DNA of 29,267 bases from IMG/VR virus record IMGVR_UViG_3300046000_003790, positions 1 through 29,267 of that record. One strand, 5' to 3'. Of the stretch, positions 14,038 through 21,956 are shown one piece after another. Source of the stretch: a virus. The notes under the pieces were generated by a model. That model had not been told where the DNA came from. It searched no databases and saw nothing but the letters and a program-made list of their open reading frames with translations. Within the stretch, counting starts at the first letter, position 1. Every line of letters starts with the position of its first letter. The translations under genes were made by a program, and so were the position numbers.

Positions 14038-14901
14038 ATGAAAACTGAAGTAAAACATCTTCAAAAATTAGCTGGGATCTTAAAAGAATCAGTAGAAGAA
14101 GGCGATCGTATTAAAGTAGTATATGGTAATGAATTCTATGGAGAAACTGGAACTGTTAAAGAAGTTAGAGGTGGATTTATTGTCGTTAGTATAGATGGAA
14201 AAGACGGAGAGTACAGCATGCATATGTCTGATGTAGAAAGGACAGAAGACGAGGAAAATGACGATGATTTCTATGATGAAATGGAAGAGGGAGAAATTAA
14301 TGAAGCAGCTTATGTTCCTGAAAATGTAGCAAAGTTTGCAAAACGTAAAGGCGTTACTTCATTAGTAAACAAAGTGGCCAATTGGGCAGAAAAATCAGGT
14401 AAAAAAATAAGAGGTGGCACTGCAATTGGAAAAAACTACGATACTCTTATACTTGATCTAAGCCATCAAGATAGCGCTATATACATTAATATTCCAGAAG
14501 AAACTGTAGAGTTATATGGAGAACCAGTATTTGATGCGAAATCATTTGCAAAAGTATTAGCATCACAATCTAGCGATGAAAATCTATCAGAAATAGATAG
14601 AAATGATCCTAATTTAATGGCAATGAGAGCTAAAAAAGATGCTCCAAAACCTAAATCTCATAAACCAAATCTAAATCAATCTAAAATCAAAATGCTTCTT
14701 AAAAAGAAAGCTGAGGTTGAAAGAGATATGGAACAAGAAGCAGAGCCAGAAGGTGGACCTATAGCGGATAAGTACGGCGATACGCTAAATAGGATTGATA
14801 AAGCAATTGCTAAATTAAAAGGACAAGGCGAATGGGGTCCAGAAACTAATTCATATATGGATAAAGGAGAGATTGAAAGAAGAGCTTCAACAATAAAATA
14901 A
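14038..14901 (+). CDS. Probable prohead-core/internal protein with LxE leader and KOW-like domain
   Basis: A 287-aa protein starting MKTEVKHLQKLAGILKE-S. This LQKLAGxxxES leader is common at the N-terminus of marine T4-like phage head proteins and ends with an (L/I)xE prohead-protease site at E17. Residues 20-62 (GDRIKVVYGNEFYGETGTVK) are a KOW/SH3-like barrel, followed by an acidic linker. Residues 92-180 form a mixed alpha/beta domain (KFAKRKGVTSLVNKVANWAE...). The rest is a lysine-rich helix and linker. Its place between portal and protease matches the T4 core genes. No enzyme motif is seen. Confidence 0.65.
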   Translation: MKTEVKHLQKLAGILKESVEEGDRIKVVYGNEFYGETGTVKEVRGGFIVVSIDGKDGEYSMHMSDVERTEDEENDDDFYDEMEEGEINEAAYVPENVAKFAKRKGVTSLVNKVANWAEKSGKKIRGGTAIGKNYDTLILDLSHQDSAIYINIPEETVELYGEPVFDAKSFAKVLASQSSDENLSEIDRNDPNLMAMRAKKDAPKPKSHKPNLNQSKIKMLLKKKAEVERDMEQEAEPEGGPIADKYGDTLNRIDKAIAKLKGQGEWGPETNSYMDKGEIERRASTIK

Positions 14902-14919
14902 TAAAAAACTTAATTAGTC

Positions 14920-15051
14920 ATGGCAAAGACAAAAGGTTCAAGCAACGCAACAAAAATTAGTTTCGGAAAAAGAAAAAAAGGTAAAGCACAAAAATCATTT
15001 AACAAACACGATAGATCGGAAAAGAACTATCGCGGACAAGGAAAAGCATAA
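14920..15051 (+). CDS. 43-aa highly basic conserved phage protein
   Basis: A short gene, MAKTKGSSNATKISFGKRKK at the start and NYRGQGKA at the end. 14 of 43 residues are Lys/Arg against 2 acidic ones, so it should bind DNA or an acidic scaffold. I have seen close versions (SNATKxSFGKRKxGKAxKS...YRGQG) in other environmental T4-like phages, which supports it being real despite its size. It fills the gap between two head-region genes, and its stop codon abuts an ATATTTAT element. The position corresponds to the small T4 core genes (67/68), though the charge is opposite to acidic gp67. A head-internal DNA condensing peptide is the simplest guess. Confidence 0.75.
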   Translation: MAKTKGSSNATKISFGKRKKGKAQKSFNKHDRSEKNYRGQGKA

Positions 15052-15060
15052 TATTTATCA
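15051..15060 (+). promoter_or_regulatory. ATATTTAT element close to a start codon
   Basis: ATATTTATCA begins on the last base of the preceding stop codon and its octamer ends 4 bases before the next ATG. This spacing is too short for a normal -10 element driving that ATG, so here the motif may act in translation, serve a leaderless start, or be coincidental. Confidence 0.3.
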
Positions 15061-15062
15061 GC

Positions 15063-16484
15063 ATGACAATAGCTAAACTATACGAGAACCATAAGAAAGG
15101 AAAAGTTTCAAAACAATCCTTCTTGAACGAAGCAAGAAAAGACGCAAATCTTCCTTGGGTAAATAACTTTACTTCTTATGAAGATGCAGTTAAGATCCTA
15201 AAGAACAAAGGAATCCTTAGCGAAGTAAATTTAAACGTTCCTGGAGCTGTTGGATCAAGCAATCAGCGCGTTCAATATGATTCGTATTCTAGTAATGCTG
15301 AATTAAATGAAGACTCTCTTACAGTCGATGGAAAGACAGTTAAAACATATACACAAAATGGTGATAAGTCATATAATGTTAAGTATGACGATGGAATCGA
15401 AGATACTATTTCTGTAAGCCACGATGATTGGGATAAAATTAATGATTTAAAACTAAGTACTACTCAATCTTTAAACGAAACTTATAAGCTAACTACTACT
15501 CAAATCATAGACAGACTTAATCCATATGCTTTTAAAGATGCGATGGAGTTTGAGCTATCTAAGATCAAAGAAAAGCTTACAGACGAAATCTATGAAAAGA
15601 CTAGGGAGAAAGTTGCTAAAAAGATGGCAAAAAATCCTGAAGCTTATCGTGATACTCAATTAGCCAATACAAAAGACATTCAGAAAAAAGATAAGAAGCT
15701 TGCAATGGTCGATGTCAAAGACAATAACACTGTCGACAAAGACAACGAAATGAAAAAGATAAAAGGCTTTGAAGCAAAAAAGAATACTTCCGCTCCTAAG
15801 ACAGAAAACAGGAAAGGTAAACCAAAGGGAGTAAAAGAAATGAAAAGCAGTAAGAAGAAGCCTGCTGGAGTTAAAGAGGTAATGAAGCAAGAAAGCAAAG
15901 AGAAAGTGCTTAATGAAATGAGTGAATTCTTTAAAAAAAAAGATAGACTAAAAGAAAATACTGCAAGTCCTGCTCATCGTACTGACTATAATAAAGGAAC
16001 AAAGATCAAAACCCCAGAAGGCGAAGCAACAGTAACTGAAGTTATCGGATCAGTAATATACTACGAGCTAGAAGGCGGAATAGAAGGATCAAAAACGCTT
16101 AACGTTATAGACAAGATAAATTCAAAAAATATGTCTCCAGAAGACATGAAAAAAGCGCAAGACGCAAAAGATAAAGAAGAAAGAGATAAAATGTGGAAAG
16201 ATTGGGATAAAAGAGGAGAAAAACCTTTTGGTGGAATGCTTACAGATCCTGAATACTTTAAAAAGCCTTTAGACTACAAAAATCTAATGGAGAAAATCAA
16301 AAAAGTATTAGATAAGTTAAAGATGAAGAAAGAAGGAAGCGTAATAATGACTAAGACGGGTACAGCAGTAGGAGCTAGCAAAAATCCAGGAGATGCGTTT
16401 AAAAAAGCTTTAGATCTTCGTCAACAAACAGGAGATCAATTCGATGTTTTAGATACCAGAACTGGTCAAAAAAAGAAAGTATAA
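15063..16484 (+). CDS. Probable prohead-core/internal head protein with leader
   Basis: A 473-aa, Lys/Glu-rich protein. The N-terminus MTIAKLYENHKKGKVSKQSF then LNE-ARKDANLPWVNNF, followed by SYEDAVKILKNKGILSE, is a block I recognise from head-region proteins of environmental T4-like phages. It contains an LNE-A candidate cleavage site at E23. Residues 82-120 (VDGKTVKTYTQNGDKSYNVK) and 317-350 (GTKIKTPEGEATVTEVIGSV) look like small SH3/KOW-like beta units. Residues 165-300 are a charged helix with many lysines. The end (KTGTAVGASKNPGDAFKKAL then DLRQQTGDQFDV) is a separate compact domain. It ends four bases before the protease gene, suggesting co-production as a core protein. Confidence 0.65.
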   Translation: MTIAKLYENHKKGKVSKQSFLNEARKDANLPWVNNFTSYEDAVKILKNKGILSEVNLNVPGAVGSSNQRVQYDSYSSNAELNEDSLTVDGKTVKTYTQNGDKSYNVKYDDGIEDTISVSHDDWDKINDLKLSTTQSLNETYKLTTTQIIDRLNPYAFKDAMEFELSKIKEKLTDEIYEKTREKVAKKMAKNPEAYRDTQLANTKDIQKKDKKLAMVDVKDNNTVDKDNEMKKIKGFEAKKNTSAPKTENRKGKPKGVKEMKSSKKKPAGVKEVMKQESKEKVLNEMSEFFKKKDRLKENTASPAHRTDYNKGTKIKTPEGEATVTEVIGSVIYYELEGGIEGSKTLNVIDKINSKNMSPEDMKKAQDAKDKEERDKMWKDWDKRGEKPFGGMLTDPEYFKKPLDYKNLMEKIKKVLDKLKMKKEGSVIMTKTGTAVGASKNPGDAFKKALDLRQQTGDQFDVLDTRTGQKKKV

Positions 16485-16488
16485 TAAC

Positions 16489-17118
16489 ATGTCAAAAACA
16501 CTTCTAATAGAATACGCAACCTTCACTCCGACTAAGAGACTAAATGAAGGAGCAGTGAGCAAAACTGGAAACATGGTAGTTTCCGGACTAGTGCAAGCTT
16601 GTGATAAACCAAATGCTAATAGAAGAATATATCCATATCCAATCTTATTTCAGCAAGTCTCTAAATATATGGAAGGACCTATAGCAGAGAACAGAGCATT
16701 AGGCGAATTAGATCACCCAGAAAGTTCTGTAGTAAACTTAAAAAACGTTTCTCACAACATAGTAAGACTTTGGTGGCAAGGAAAAGATCTTTATGGAGAC
16801 ATAGAGATTCTACCAACTCCATCAGGCAATATACTTAAAGAGTTATTTAAAAATAATATCACTGTAGGTATCTCTTCAAGAGCAATGGGATCGGTATCTC
16901 CTATCGGAGAAGGTCTAGTTCAAGTAGAAGATGATCTTGATTTGATTTGCTGGGACTTTGTTTCTCAGCCTTCTACATACGGAGCATACATGAAGCCGAC
17001 CTCAGGACTTAGAGAGTCTATTGATACAACAATACAACAAACAAATAAGTACTCCAAAGCGAACCGGATGATCTCTGAGATCATTTGTACTGTGTCTGGT
17101 GAGTGTTGCATAAGATAA
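16489..17118 (+). CDS. Prohead core protease (T4 gp21-like, serine protease S80)
   Basis: A 209-aa protein, the same size as T4 gp21 (212 aa). The catalytic residues are visible: H76 in LGELDHPES and S129/S130 in VGISSRAMGS. NANRRIYPYPIL (42-53) is the usual substrate-strand block of this family. gp21 cuts head proteins after (L/I)xE during maturation. Candidate self-cleavage sites are RLNE20-G at the N-terminus and GLRE176-S near the C-terminus, as T4 gp21 trims itself. The C-terminus ends SGECCIR with two adjacent cysteines. It is followed by a structured region and a terminator, so gp21 closes a transcription unit. Confidence 0.94.
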   Translation: MSKTLLIEYATFTPTKRLNEGAVSKTGNMVVSGLVQACDKPNANRRIYPYPILFQQVSKYMEGPIAENRALGELDHPESSVVNLKNVSHNIVRLWWQGKDLYGDIEILPTPSGNILKELFKNNITVGISSRAMGSVSPIGEGLVQVEDDLDLICWDFVSQPSTYGAYMKPTSGLRESIDTTIQQTNKYSKANRMISEIICTVSGECCIR

Positions 17119-17119
17119 T

Positions 17120-17173
17120 GCGTGCTACCTTTAGGACTACGCGGTTTTAGCATTCTTAGACCGATGCGAAACC
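17120..17173 (+). other. Two tandem RNA hairpins after the protease gene
   Basis: First hairpin: GCGT (17120-17123) pairs with ACGC (17139-17142), with an inner CC/GG around a TTTA loop. Second: GGTTT (17143-17147) and GCAT (17150-17153) pair with ATGC (17164-17167) and AAACC (17169-17173), leaving a small bulge and a 10-base loop. They are directly adjacent and run into the terminator stem three bases later. They may form a protective mRNA 3' end or a small structured RNA. Pairing was found by eye; no folding was run. Confidence 0.5.
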
Positions 17174-17175
17174 AC

Positions 17176-17205
17176 CTCAACCCCGTAAGGTTGAGTTTTT
17201 ATTTT
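17176..17205 (+). terminator. Rho-independent terminator after gp21
   Basis: A perfect 7-bp stem, CTCAACC (17176-17182) with GGTTGAG (17189-17195), around loop CCGTAA, followed by TTTTTATTTT. This ends the unit containing portal to protease and separates it from the scaffold/capsid unit. Confidence 0.85.
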
Positions 17206-17236
17206 CGGTGATAATTGCGTTTATATAAAAATATAG

Positions 17237-17246
17237 ATATTTATTA
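17237..17246 (+). promoter_or_regulatory. ATATTTAT element after the gp21 terminator (candidate gp22/gp23 promoter)
   Basis: ATATTTATTA lies 31 bases after the terminator T-run and 106 bases (from the octamer) before the scaffold start. Its place directly after a terminator is what a promoter for the next unit requires. Downstream is a long leader with three hairpins. Confidence 0.5.
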
Positions 17247-17256
17247 CCATAAAAAT

Positions 17257-17325
17257 GCTTCGAGTCTAATACGAAGCTATAAGTAACACTTATAATATTG
17301 TCCCACTTTCCTACCAATGGACAAT
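17257..17325 (+). promoter_or_regulatory. Structured 5' leader of the scaffold/capsid unit (three hairpins)
   Basis: Three perfect inverted repeats follow each other. GCTTCG/CGAAGC (17257-17262 with 17272-17277) has a 9-base loop. TATAAGT/ACTTATA (17278-17284 with 17288-17294) has a 3-base loop. ATTGTCC/GGACAAT (17297-17303 with 17319-17325) has a 15-base loop. They occupy the leader upstream of gp22, 25 bases before its ATG. A role in mRNA stability or translation control of the very abundant head proteins is inferred. Confidence 0.55.
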
Positions 17326-17350
17326 TAAAAATCAAAAATTTTAAACAAAA

Positions 17351-18337
17351 ATGGAAAACATTTACCAACAAGCAATTGCTGATGCTAAAGCTTTACGCGC
17401 GTCTGCTATGGCGAACGCAAAGTCTGCACTACAAGAAGCTTTCGAACCAAAAATTACAGAGATGGTTCGCTTGAAACTTTCTGAAGAACTTGAAGAAGTC
17501 GAAGAACTCGAAGAAATGGAAGATCTAGAGGAAATGCAAGATTACGAACAAGGACTAGAGGAAGTCGATGAAACAATCGATGAATCCGGTCTTGACGAAA
17601 TTCTTGCTGAACTCGAAGAACTTGCTAACGAAGGAGAACACGATGGACTCAACGAAGCAGAAGAAGACGAAGATGCTGAAGAAGATGACGAAGAAGCCAT
17701 GGATGATGAAGATTCTGAAGTAGAAGATGCTGAAGAAGACATCGTTGATGACGAGACTAAAGTTATCGATATCACACTCGGAGATCTTAAAAAAGTATTC
17801 CAATCCTTACAAGCTCAAGAAGAAACTCCAGAAATGGATGACACAGATCTTGAAGCTGCTGAAGAAGAAGACATGGAAGAACCTTTCTCTCTTGATGAAA
17901 TCTTGGCCGAACTTGAAAATGAAGGCAAAGATCATATGTATGAGAAGAAAGACAAAGAAGTAAAAGACGACGAAGAGAAACACAAAATGAAAGAAGAACT
18001 TAACGAAGCTAAAAAAGCTATCAAGCAGCTTCAAGAGTCTTTCACAGAAGTTAATCTTTTGAACGCGAAACTTCTTTACATGAACAAACTTTTTAAAGCA
18101 AAGAATCTAAGCGAATCTGAAAAAATTAGGGTCGTAAAAGCTTTTGATCGTGCATCATCAGTGAAAGAAGTTAAAAACACATTTGATGTTCTTAAGGAAT
18201 CTATTGAAACCAAAAAGAAATCTCAAATTCAAGAATCATTCGGATATGCCTCAAAACCTGCTGGCGTATCTCCATCTAACAACGTAATCGAATCAGATCC
18301 TTTCGTTAGTAGGTGGCAAAAAATCGCGGGTCTCTAA
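17351..18337 (+). CDS. Prohead core scaffold protein (T4 gp22-like)
   Basis: A 328-aa, extremely acidic, helical protein, the expected composition of the T4 prohead scaffold. The N-terminus MENIYQQAIADAKALRASAM leads to a SALQE29-A protease site. Residues 48-165 are mostly Glu/Asp. The C-terminal part has the gp22 signature EVNLLNAKLLYMNKLFKAKN followed by VKAFDRASSVKEVKN. The protein fills the prohead, directs gp23 assembly and is then degraded by gp21, so many LxE sites are expected and seen. A short internal repeat, DEILAELE, occurs twice (near 17595 and 17896). It is followed 24 bases later by the major capsid gene, with no terminator between them. Confidence 0.9.
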   Translation: MENIYQQAIADAKALRASAMANAKSALQEAFEPKITEMVRLKLSEELEEVEELEEMEDLEEMQDYEQGLEEVDETIDESGLDEILAELEELANEGEHDGLNEAEEDEDAEEDDEEAMDDEDSEVEDAEEDIVDDETKVIDITLGDLKKVFQSLQAQEETPEMDDTDLEAAEEEDMEEPFSLDEILAELENEGKDHMYEKKDKEVKDDEEKHKMKEELNEAKKAIKQLQESFTEVNLLNAKLLYMNKLFKAKNLSESEKIRVVKAFDRASSVKEVKNTFDVLKESIETKKKSQIQESFGYASKPAGVSPSNNVIESDPFVSRWQKIAGL

Positions 18338-18361
18338 AAAATAAAAATTAATAATTTAACA

Positions 18362-20014
18362 ATGGCAAACCTAGTAAATTCCCTACTTAGCGAGTCAGCA
18401 AAAACAGCACACTTTGATCAACATAGTGTTGCTAACAAGCTTGCTGCTAAGTGGCAAAAATCAGGTCTTCTTAAAGGCCTCAATGAGAGCGAGCGCTCTA
18501 ACATGTCAGTAATTCTCGAAAACCAAGCTAAGCAATTGGTTGTTGAAACTACACAAACTAACGGAGGTCTTAACTCTGGCGGTGCAACCTTTACCCCTGG
18601 TACTGGTGAGCAATGGGCTGGTGTAGCTCTTCCTTTGGTTCGTAAGATCTTCGGTCAAATCGCTTCTAAAGAGTTCGTTTCAGTTCAACCGATGAACCTT
18701 CCTGCAGGTCTTGTATTCTATTTGGATTTCCAATATGGTAACAATAAGACGCCTTTCGCAGACGGTAGCTCAGTATATGGTACTCCAAGTGCTAAATTTG
18801 GTAACCTTGCTGAAGGTGGTCTTTATGGCGCTGGCAAATTCGGATTCTCTTTGAATCAGTTCACTGCTTCTGGTATTAGCGTAACTATTACATCTGCTTC
18901 TTTTGCTGATGTTAACTTTGATTCTTCTGTATCTGCATCAGTTGCAGTTGGATTGATAAAAAAAGTTGCAGTTCCTACTTCTTCTTTGACTACTCCAAAC
19001 CTTGACGGTGTAAGGTCTTTCGTAGCTATTTCTGGTTCTAACTTTACCACCGTAGCTAACGATCTATTCCCTGCTTTCACTGAATTAGTTGGTGGAAATA
19101 TCAATTTCTACTTCACTGGTTCTACAGCAGAATTGGCAGTAGCAACAGGTTGGTCAGTTTTCTATAATAAAGCTACCGACTTCAATACACGTGGTGATTT
19201 CGAAGACAGGTCTGGCGCTCCTTCAGTTCCTAACTCTCTTTCTAACACTTCTATCGTTATCCCTGAGATCAACGTTCAAATGAAGAGCCAAACCATCTCT
19301 GCTAAAACTCGTAAGTTGAAAGCACAATGGACTCCAGAATTTGCACAAGATCTTAACGCTTATCATTCTTTGGATGCTGAAGCTGAATTGACTGGCATGC
19401 TTTCTGAGCATATCTCTCTTGAGATTGACCTCGAAGTTCTTGACATGTTGATCCAAAATGCTCCTATCAACGAAGTATGGTCAGCTAAAGTCGGTAACCA
19501 ACTTAATGCAGGTGGTACTGGATTTGATTCTAATACAGCTGGTGTATATTACACTCAAATGTCTTGGTTCCAAACAATTGGTATCAAACTTCAAAAAGTT
19601 AGCAATATCATCCATCAGCGCACAATGCGCGGAGGTGCAAACTTCATGGTTGTTTCTCCAGCAGTAGCTACCATCTTGGAATCAATTCCTGGATTCGCAG
19701 CTGATACTGACGGTGCAGCAGATACAATGAAGTATGCTTTCGGCGTACAAAAGATCGGTGCCCTTAATTCTCGCTACAAGGTTTACAAAAACCCTTATAT
19801 GCTTGAGAACGTAATTCTTATGGGTTACAAAGGCGGTCAATTCCTTGAGTGCGGAGCGGTTTATAGCCCTTACGTTCCATTGATCATGACTCCATTGATC
19901 TACGATCCGAACACCTTCACTCCTAGAAAAGGTATCATGACTCGCTACGCGATGACCATGGTTCGTCCTGAATTCTACGGAACTGTAGTTGTTTCTGATC
20001 TTAACATTGTCTAA
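18362..20014 (+). CDS. Major capsid protein (T4 gp23-like)
   Basis: A 550-aa precursor, similar in size to T4 gp23 (521 aa), with the HK97-type capsid fold expected of this family. Conserved blocks include LVRKIFGQIASKEFVSVQPM, KTRKLKAQWTPEFAQDLNAY then HSLDAEAELTGMLSEHISLE, and GYKGGQFLECGAVYSPYVPL. The propeptide is about 60 residues: VVE62-T aligns with the T4 cut after E65, and ILE53-N is an alternative that fits the (L/I)xE rule better. Base use differs from neighbours, with more GGT, GCT, CTT and AAC codons, as expected for the most highly expressed virion gene. It ends in a strong terminator. Confidence 0.97.
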   Translation: MANLVNSLLSESAKTAHFDQHSVANKLAAKWQKSGLLKGLNESERSNMSVILENQAKQLVVETTQTNGGLNSGGATFTPGTGEQWAGVALPLVRKIFGQIASKEFVSVQPMNLPAGLVFYLDFQYGNNKTPFADGSSVYGTPSAKFGNLAEGGLYGAGKFGFSLNQFTASGISVTITSASFADVNFDSSVSASVAVGLIKKVAVPTSSLTTPNLDGVRSFVAISGSNFTTVANDLFPAFTELVGGNINFYFTGSTAELAVATGWSVFYNKATDFNTRGDFEDRSGAPSVPNSLSNTSIVIPEINVQMKSQTISAKTRKLKAQWTPEFAQDLNAYHSLDAEAELTGMLSEHISLEIDLEVLDMLIQNAPINEVWSAKVGNQLNAGGTGFDSNTAGVYYTQMSWFQTIGIKLQKVSNIIHQRTMRGGANFMVVSPAVATILESIPGFAADTDGAADTMKYAFGVQKIGALNSRYKVYKNPYMLENVILMGYKGGQFLECGAVYSPYVPLIMTPLIYDPNTFTPRKGIMTRYAMTMVRPEFYGTVVVSDLNIV

Positions 20015-20036
20015 CCTAACGGTAACACAATAAACT

Positions 20037-20066
20037 AAGGCCCAACTTCGGTTGGGTCTTTTTTTT
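20037..20066 (+). terminator. Rho-independent terminator after the major capsid gene
   Basis: Stem CCCAAC (20041-20046) with GTTGGG (20051-20056) closed by a TTCG tetraloop. It is extendable outward through a G-T pair to AAGG/TCTT, and is followed by a run of T to 20066. This is a very stable terminator. Confidence 0.92.
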
Positions 20067-20085
20067 GTCTACTTTCATTGTCACG

Positions 20086-20095
20086 ATATTTATAC
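20086..20095 (+). promoter_or_regulatory. ATATTTAT element after the gp23 terminator
   Basis: ATATTTATAC lies 19 bases after the terminator T-run, and its octamer ends 14 bases before the phoH start. As the first element after a strong terminator it is a good promoter candidate for the phoH-neck unit. Confidence 0.5.
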
Positions 20096-20107
20096 TAAAT
20101 CTGTTTC

Positions 20108-20779
20108 ATGAATGAAGCCAATAGCAAGTCAGCAAAAAGGTTAAAAAACCCAATTAGATTCGCAGTATCGCTTAATGAAGAGCAAAAGGAAGCAAAGACT
20201 TTCATAATGCAAAACAAAATAACGGTTTTAAAAGGTCAAGCAGGATCAGGAAAATCAATGGTTGCAGCTCAAGTCGCTTTAGACATGTTATTTAAGAAAG
20301 AGGTTGAAAAGATAATACTAACTAGACCAGCAGTTACATCAGGAGAAGAGATTGGTTATCTTCCAGGAGATAAAGACGCTAAACTAGCTCCTTACACTGC
20401 AGCGATCTATGACAATATGTATCGACTCTATAACAAAGAGAAGATAGATAAAGAGATCATGGAAGGAAACATAGAAGTTATACCTCTTGCGTTTATGAGA
20501 GGAAGAAACTTATCTAACTGTTGCGTAGTAGTTGACGAAGGACAGAACGTAACGAGCGCTCAAATGGAATTAATGCTAGGCAGACTATGTACTGGTTCAA
20601 AAATGATAATTTGTGGAGATGTAGCTCAAATCGATCTAAAGGACAGAAGAATGTCTGGTTTCAAATTCATATGCGACAATTTAGGTTCGGTGCAAGGTTT
20701 TGGGGTTTATACCTTAAAAACTAATCACAGAGATCCTATAGTCGAAGACATTTTAAAAGTATACGATAACTTTAGATAA
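20108..20779 (+). CDS. phoH: PhoH-like ATPase
   Basis: A 223-aa P-loop ATPase of the PhoH family. Walker A is GQAGSGKS (43-50, K49), Walker B is VVVDEGQN (140-147, D143/E144), and ILTRPAVTSGEEIGYLPGD is the typical block after helix 2. GDVAQIDL is the sensor region. PhoH is common in phages of marine and freshwater bacteria and is used as a diversity marker. It has been linked to phosphate stress in hosts and to RNA-processing ATPases, but its phage role is unsettled. Here it sits between the capsid gene and the neck genes, just after a terminator. Confidence 0.93.
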   Translation: MNEANSKSAKRLKNPIRFAVSLNEEQKEAKTFIMQNKITVLKGQAGSGKSMVAAQVALDMLFKKEVEKIILTRPAVTSGEEIGYLPGDKDAKLAPYTAAIYDNMYRLYNKEKIDKEIMEGNIEVIPLAFMRGRNLSNCCVVVDEGQNVTSAQMELMLGRLCTGSKMIICGDVAQIDLKDRRMSGFKFICDNLGSVQGFGVYTLKTNHRDPIVEDILKVYDNFR

Positions 20780-20788
20780 TAAATAACT

Positions 20789-21955
20789 ATGTCAAACCGC
20801 CCCATATGGCCTGGATCATCTAGTTTTACTACTGGATCTACGCCTTTCGGATTCTACGATACAGATGCTTCATTTGCTAGCGATGCCGATAAAGTAGCTA
20901 ATTATTGCGCTACTAAGTTAGGATATCCAGTAATGGATGTTGAACTTATTGATAAGCAACTTTACGCATGTTTCGAGGAAGCTGTTGCGGTCTATGCAGA
21001 AGAGCTTTATCAATCTAAGATAAAAGACAACTATCTCTCTATAGAAGGCGCGCCCACAGCGTCCCAATTAAACAACATCGTAGTTCCAGCGTCTTTGCAC
21101 AATATTATCAATATAGCAGACACTTATGGCACTCCAATAGGAATTGGTGGAACAGTAGGATGGTCTAGCGGATCATTAAGACTAAAAGCTGGGCAACAAG
21201 TCTACGATTTACAAGCTTGGGGAATAGAAAACAATTATATTTCTTCAAGCGATAGAATGGTTATCCAAAACATATTCTATCAAGGAGTTCCAGCAGTTAA
21301 TCAATACTACGATCCATATATAGGAGGATCAATAAACTATCAAGGAGCTACTGAGAACTTTGGTTGGGCAAGTTATTCTCCTGGTTTAAACTTTGTTTTG
21401 TTTCCAGTATATTGGGACATTCAAAGGATACAAGAGATAGAGATGTCAAATATAGTTAGACGTTCAGCTTATACGTTTGAGATTATAAACAATAAATTAA
21501 AAGTTTTTCCTAAACCAGAGATAGAAGACGCAGTAATGTGGATAGAATTCGCTAAAAAGAGTGAGTATTCTAACATTGCAGCTAACGGACCTTATGATGG
21601 AAACACAGGACTCGTAACAAATGCATCAAAAGCGCCTTATGGAAATATTACATACGCTCAGATTAATCAACCAGGAAAACAGTGGATCTATGAGTATGTT
21701 TTGGCTCTAGCCTCAGAAATATTAGGACTTATCAGAGGAAAATACTCTGAAGTGCCTATTCCAGGATCAGAAGTAACTTTAAATGGAGCTGATTTAATAT
21801 CAAAAGGAAAAGAAACTCAATTGGCTTTACGAGATAGACTAAGAACAGATTTTGAAGAGATGTCAAGAAGAGCTCAATTAGAAAGAAAGCAATCAGAACA
21901 AGCTTCTTTGTCAGATACATTAAGAGAAATTCCACTACTAATTTATATAGGATAA
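20789..21955 (+). CDS. Neck protein (T4 gp13-like)
   Basis: A 388-aa protein, longer than T4 gp13 (309 aa). Features include the N-terminal helical part VANYCATKLGYPVMDVELID then KQLYACFEEAVAVYAEELYQ, the middle block FPVYWDIQRIQEIEMSNIVR, and the C-terminal helical stretch (QWIYEYVLALASEILGLIRG then KYSEVPIPGSEVTLNGADLI). That last pattern is typical of gp13 homologues in T4-like environmental phages. gp13 binds the portal after packaging and, with gp14, closes the head and provides the tail-joining site. It has 9-base spacing after phoH and one base before the next gene. Confidence 0.75.
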   Translation: MSNRPIWPGSSSFTTGSTPFGFYDTDASFASDADKVANYCATKLGYPVMDVELIDKQLYACFEEAVAVYAEELYQSKIKDNYLSIEGAPTASQLNNIVVPASLHNIINIADTYGTPIGIGGTVGWSSGSLRLKAGQQVYDLQAWGIENNYISSSDRMVIQNIFYQGVPAVNQYYDPYIGGSINYQGATENFGWASYSPGLNFVLFPVYWDIQRIQEIEMSNIVRRSAYTFEIINNKLKVFPKPEIEDAVMWIEFAKKSEYSNIAANGPYDGNTGLVTNASKAPYGNITYAQINQPGKQWIYEYVLALASEILGLIRGKYSEVPIPGSEVTLNGADLISKGKETQLALRDRLRTDFEEMSRRAQLERKQSEQASLSDTLREIPLLIYIG

Positions 21956-21956
21956 T

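Noticed and set aside
17090-17118. Possible intein or truncation signal at the gp21 C-terminus (SGECCIR)
   Set aside because: The protein is already the full T4 gp21 length with all catalytic residues, and no continuing extein frame follows the stop.
17119-17205. tRNA or tRNA-like gene in the gp21-gp22 gap
   Set aside because: There are three hairpins, but no acceptor stem closing them, no T-loop GTTCRA motif and no CCA.
17542-18034. Several minus-strand open frames of 75-82 codons opposite the scaffold gene
   Set aside because: They are the complement of the GAA/GAT-rich acidic region, giving Ser- or Phe-rich low-complexity products with no start context. They are shadows of gp22.
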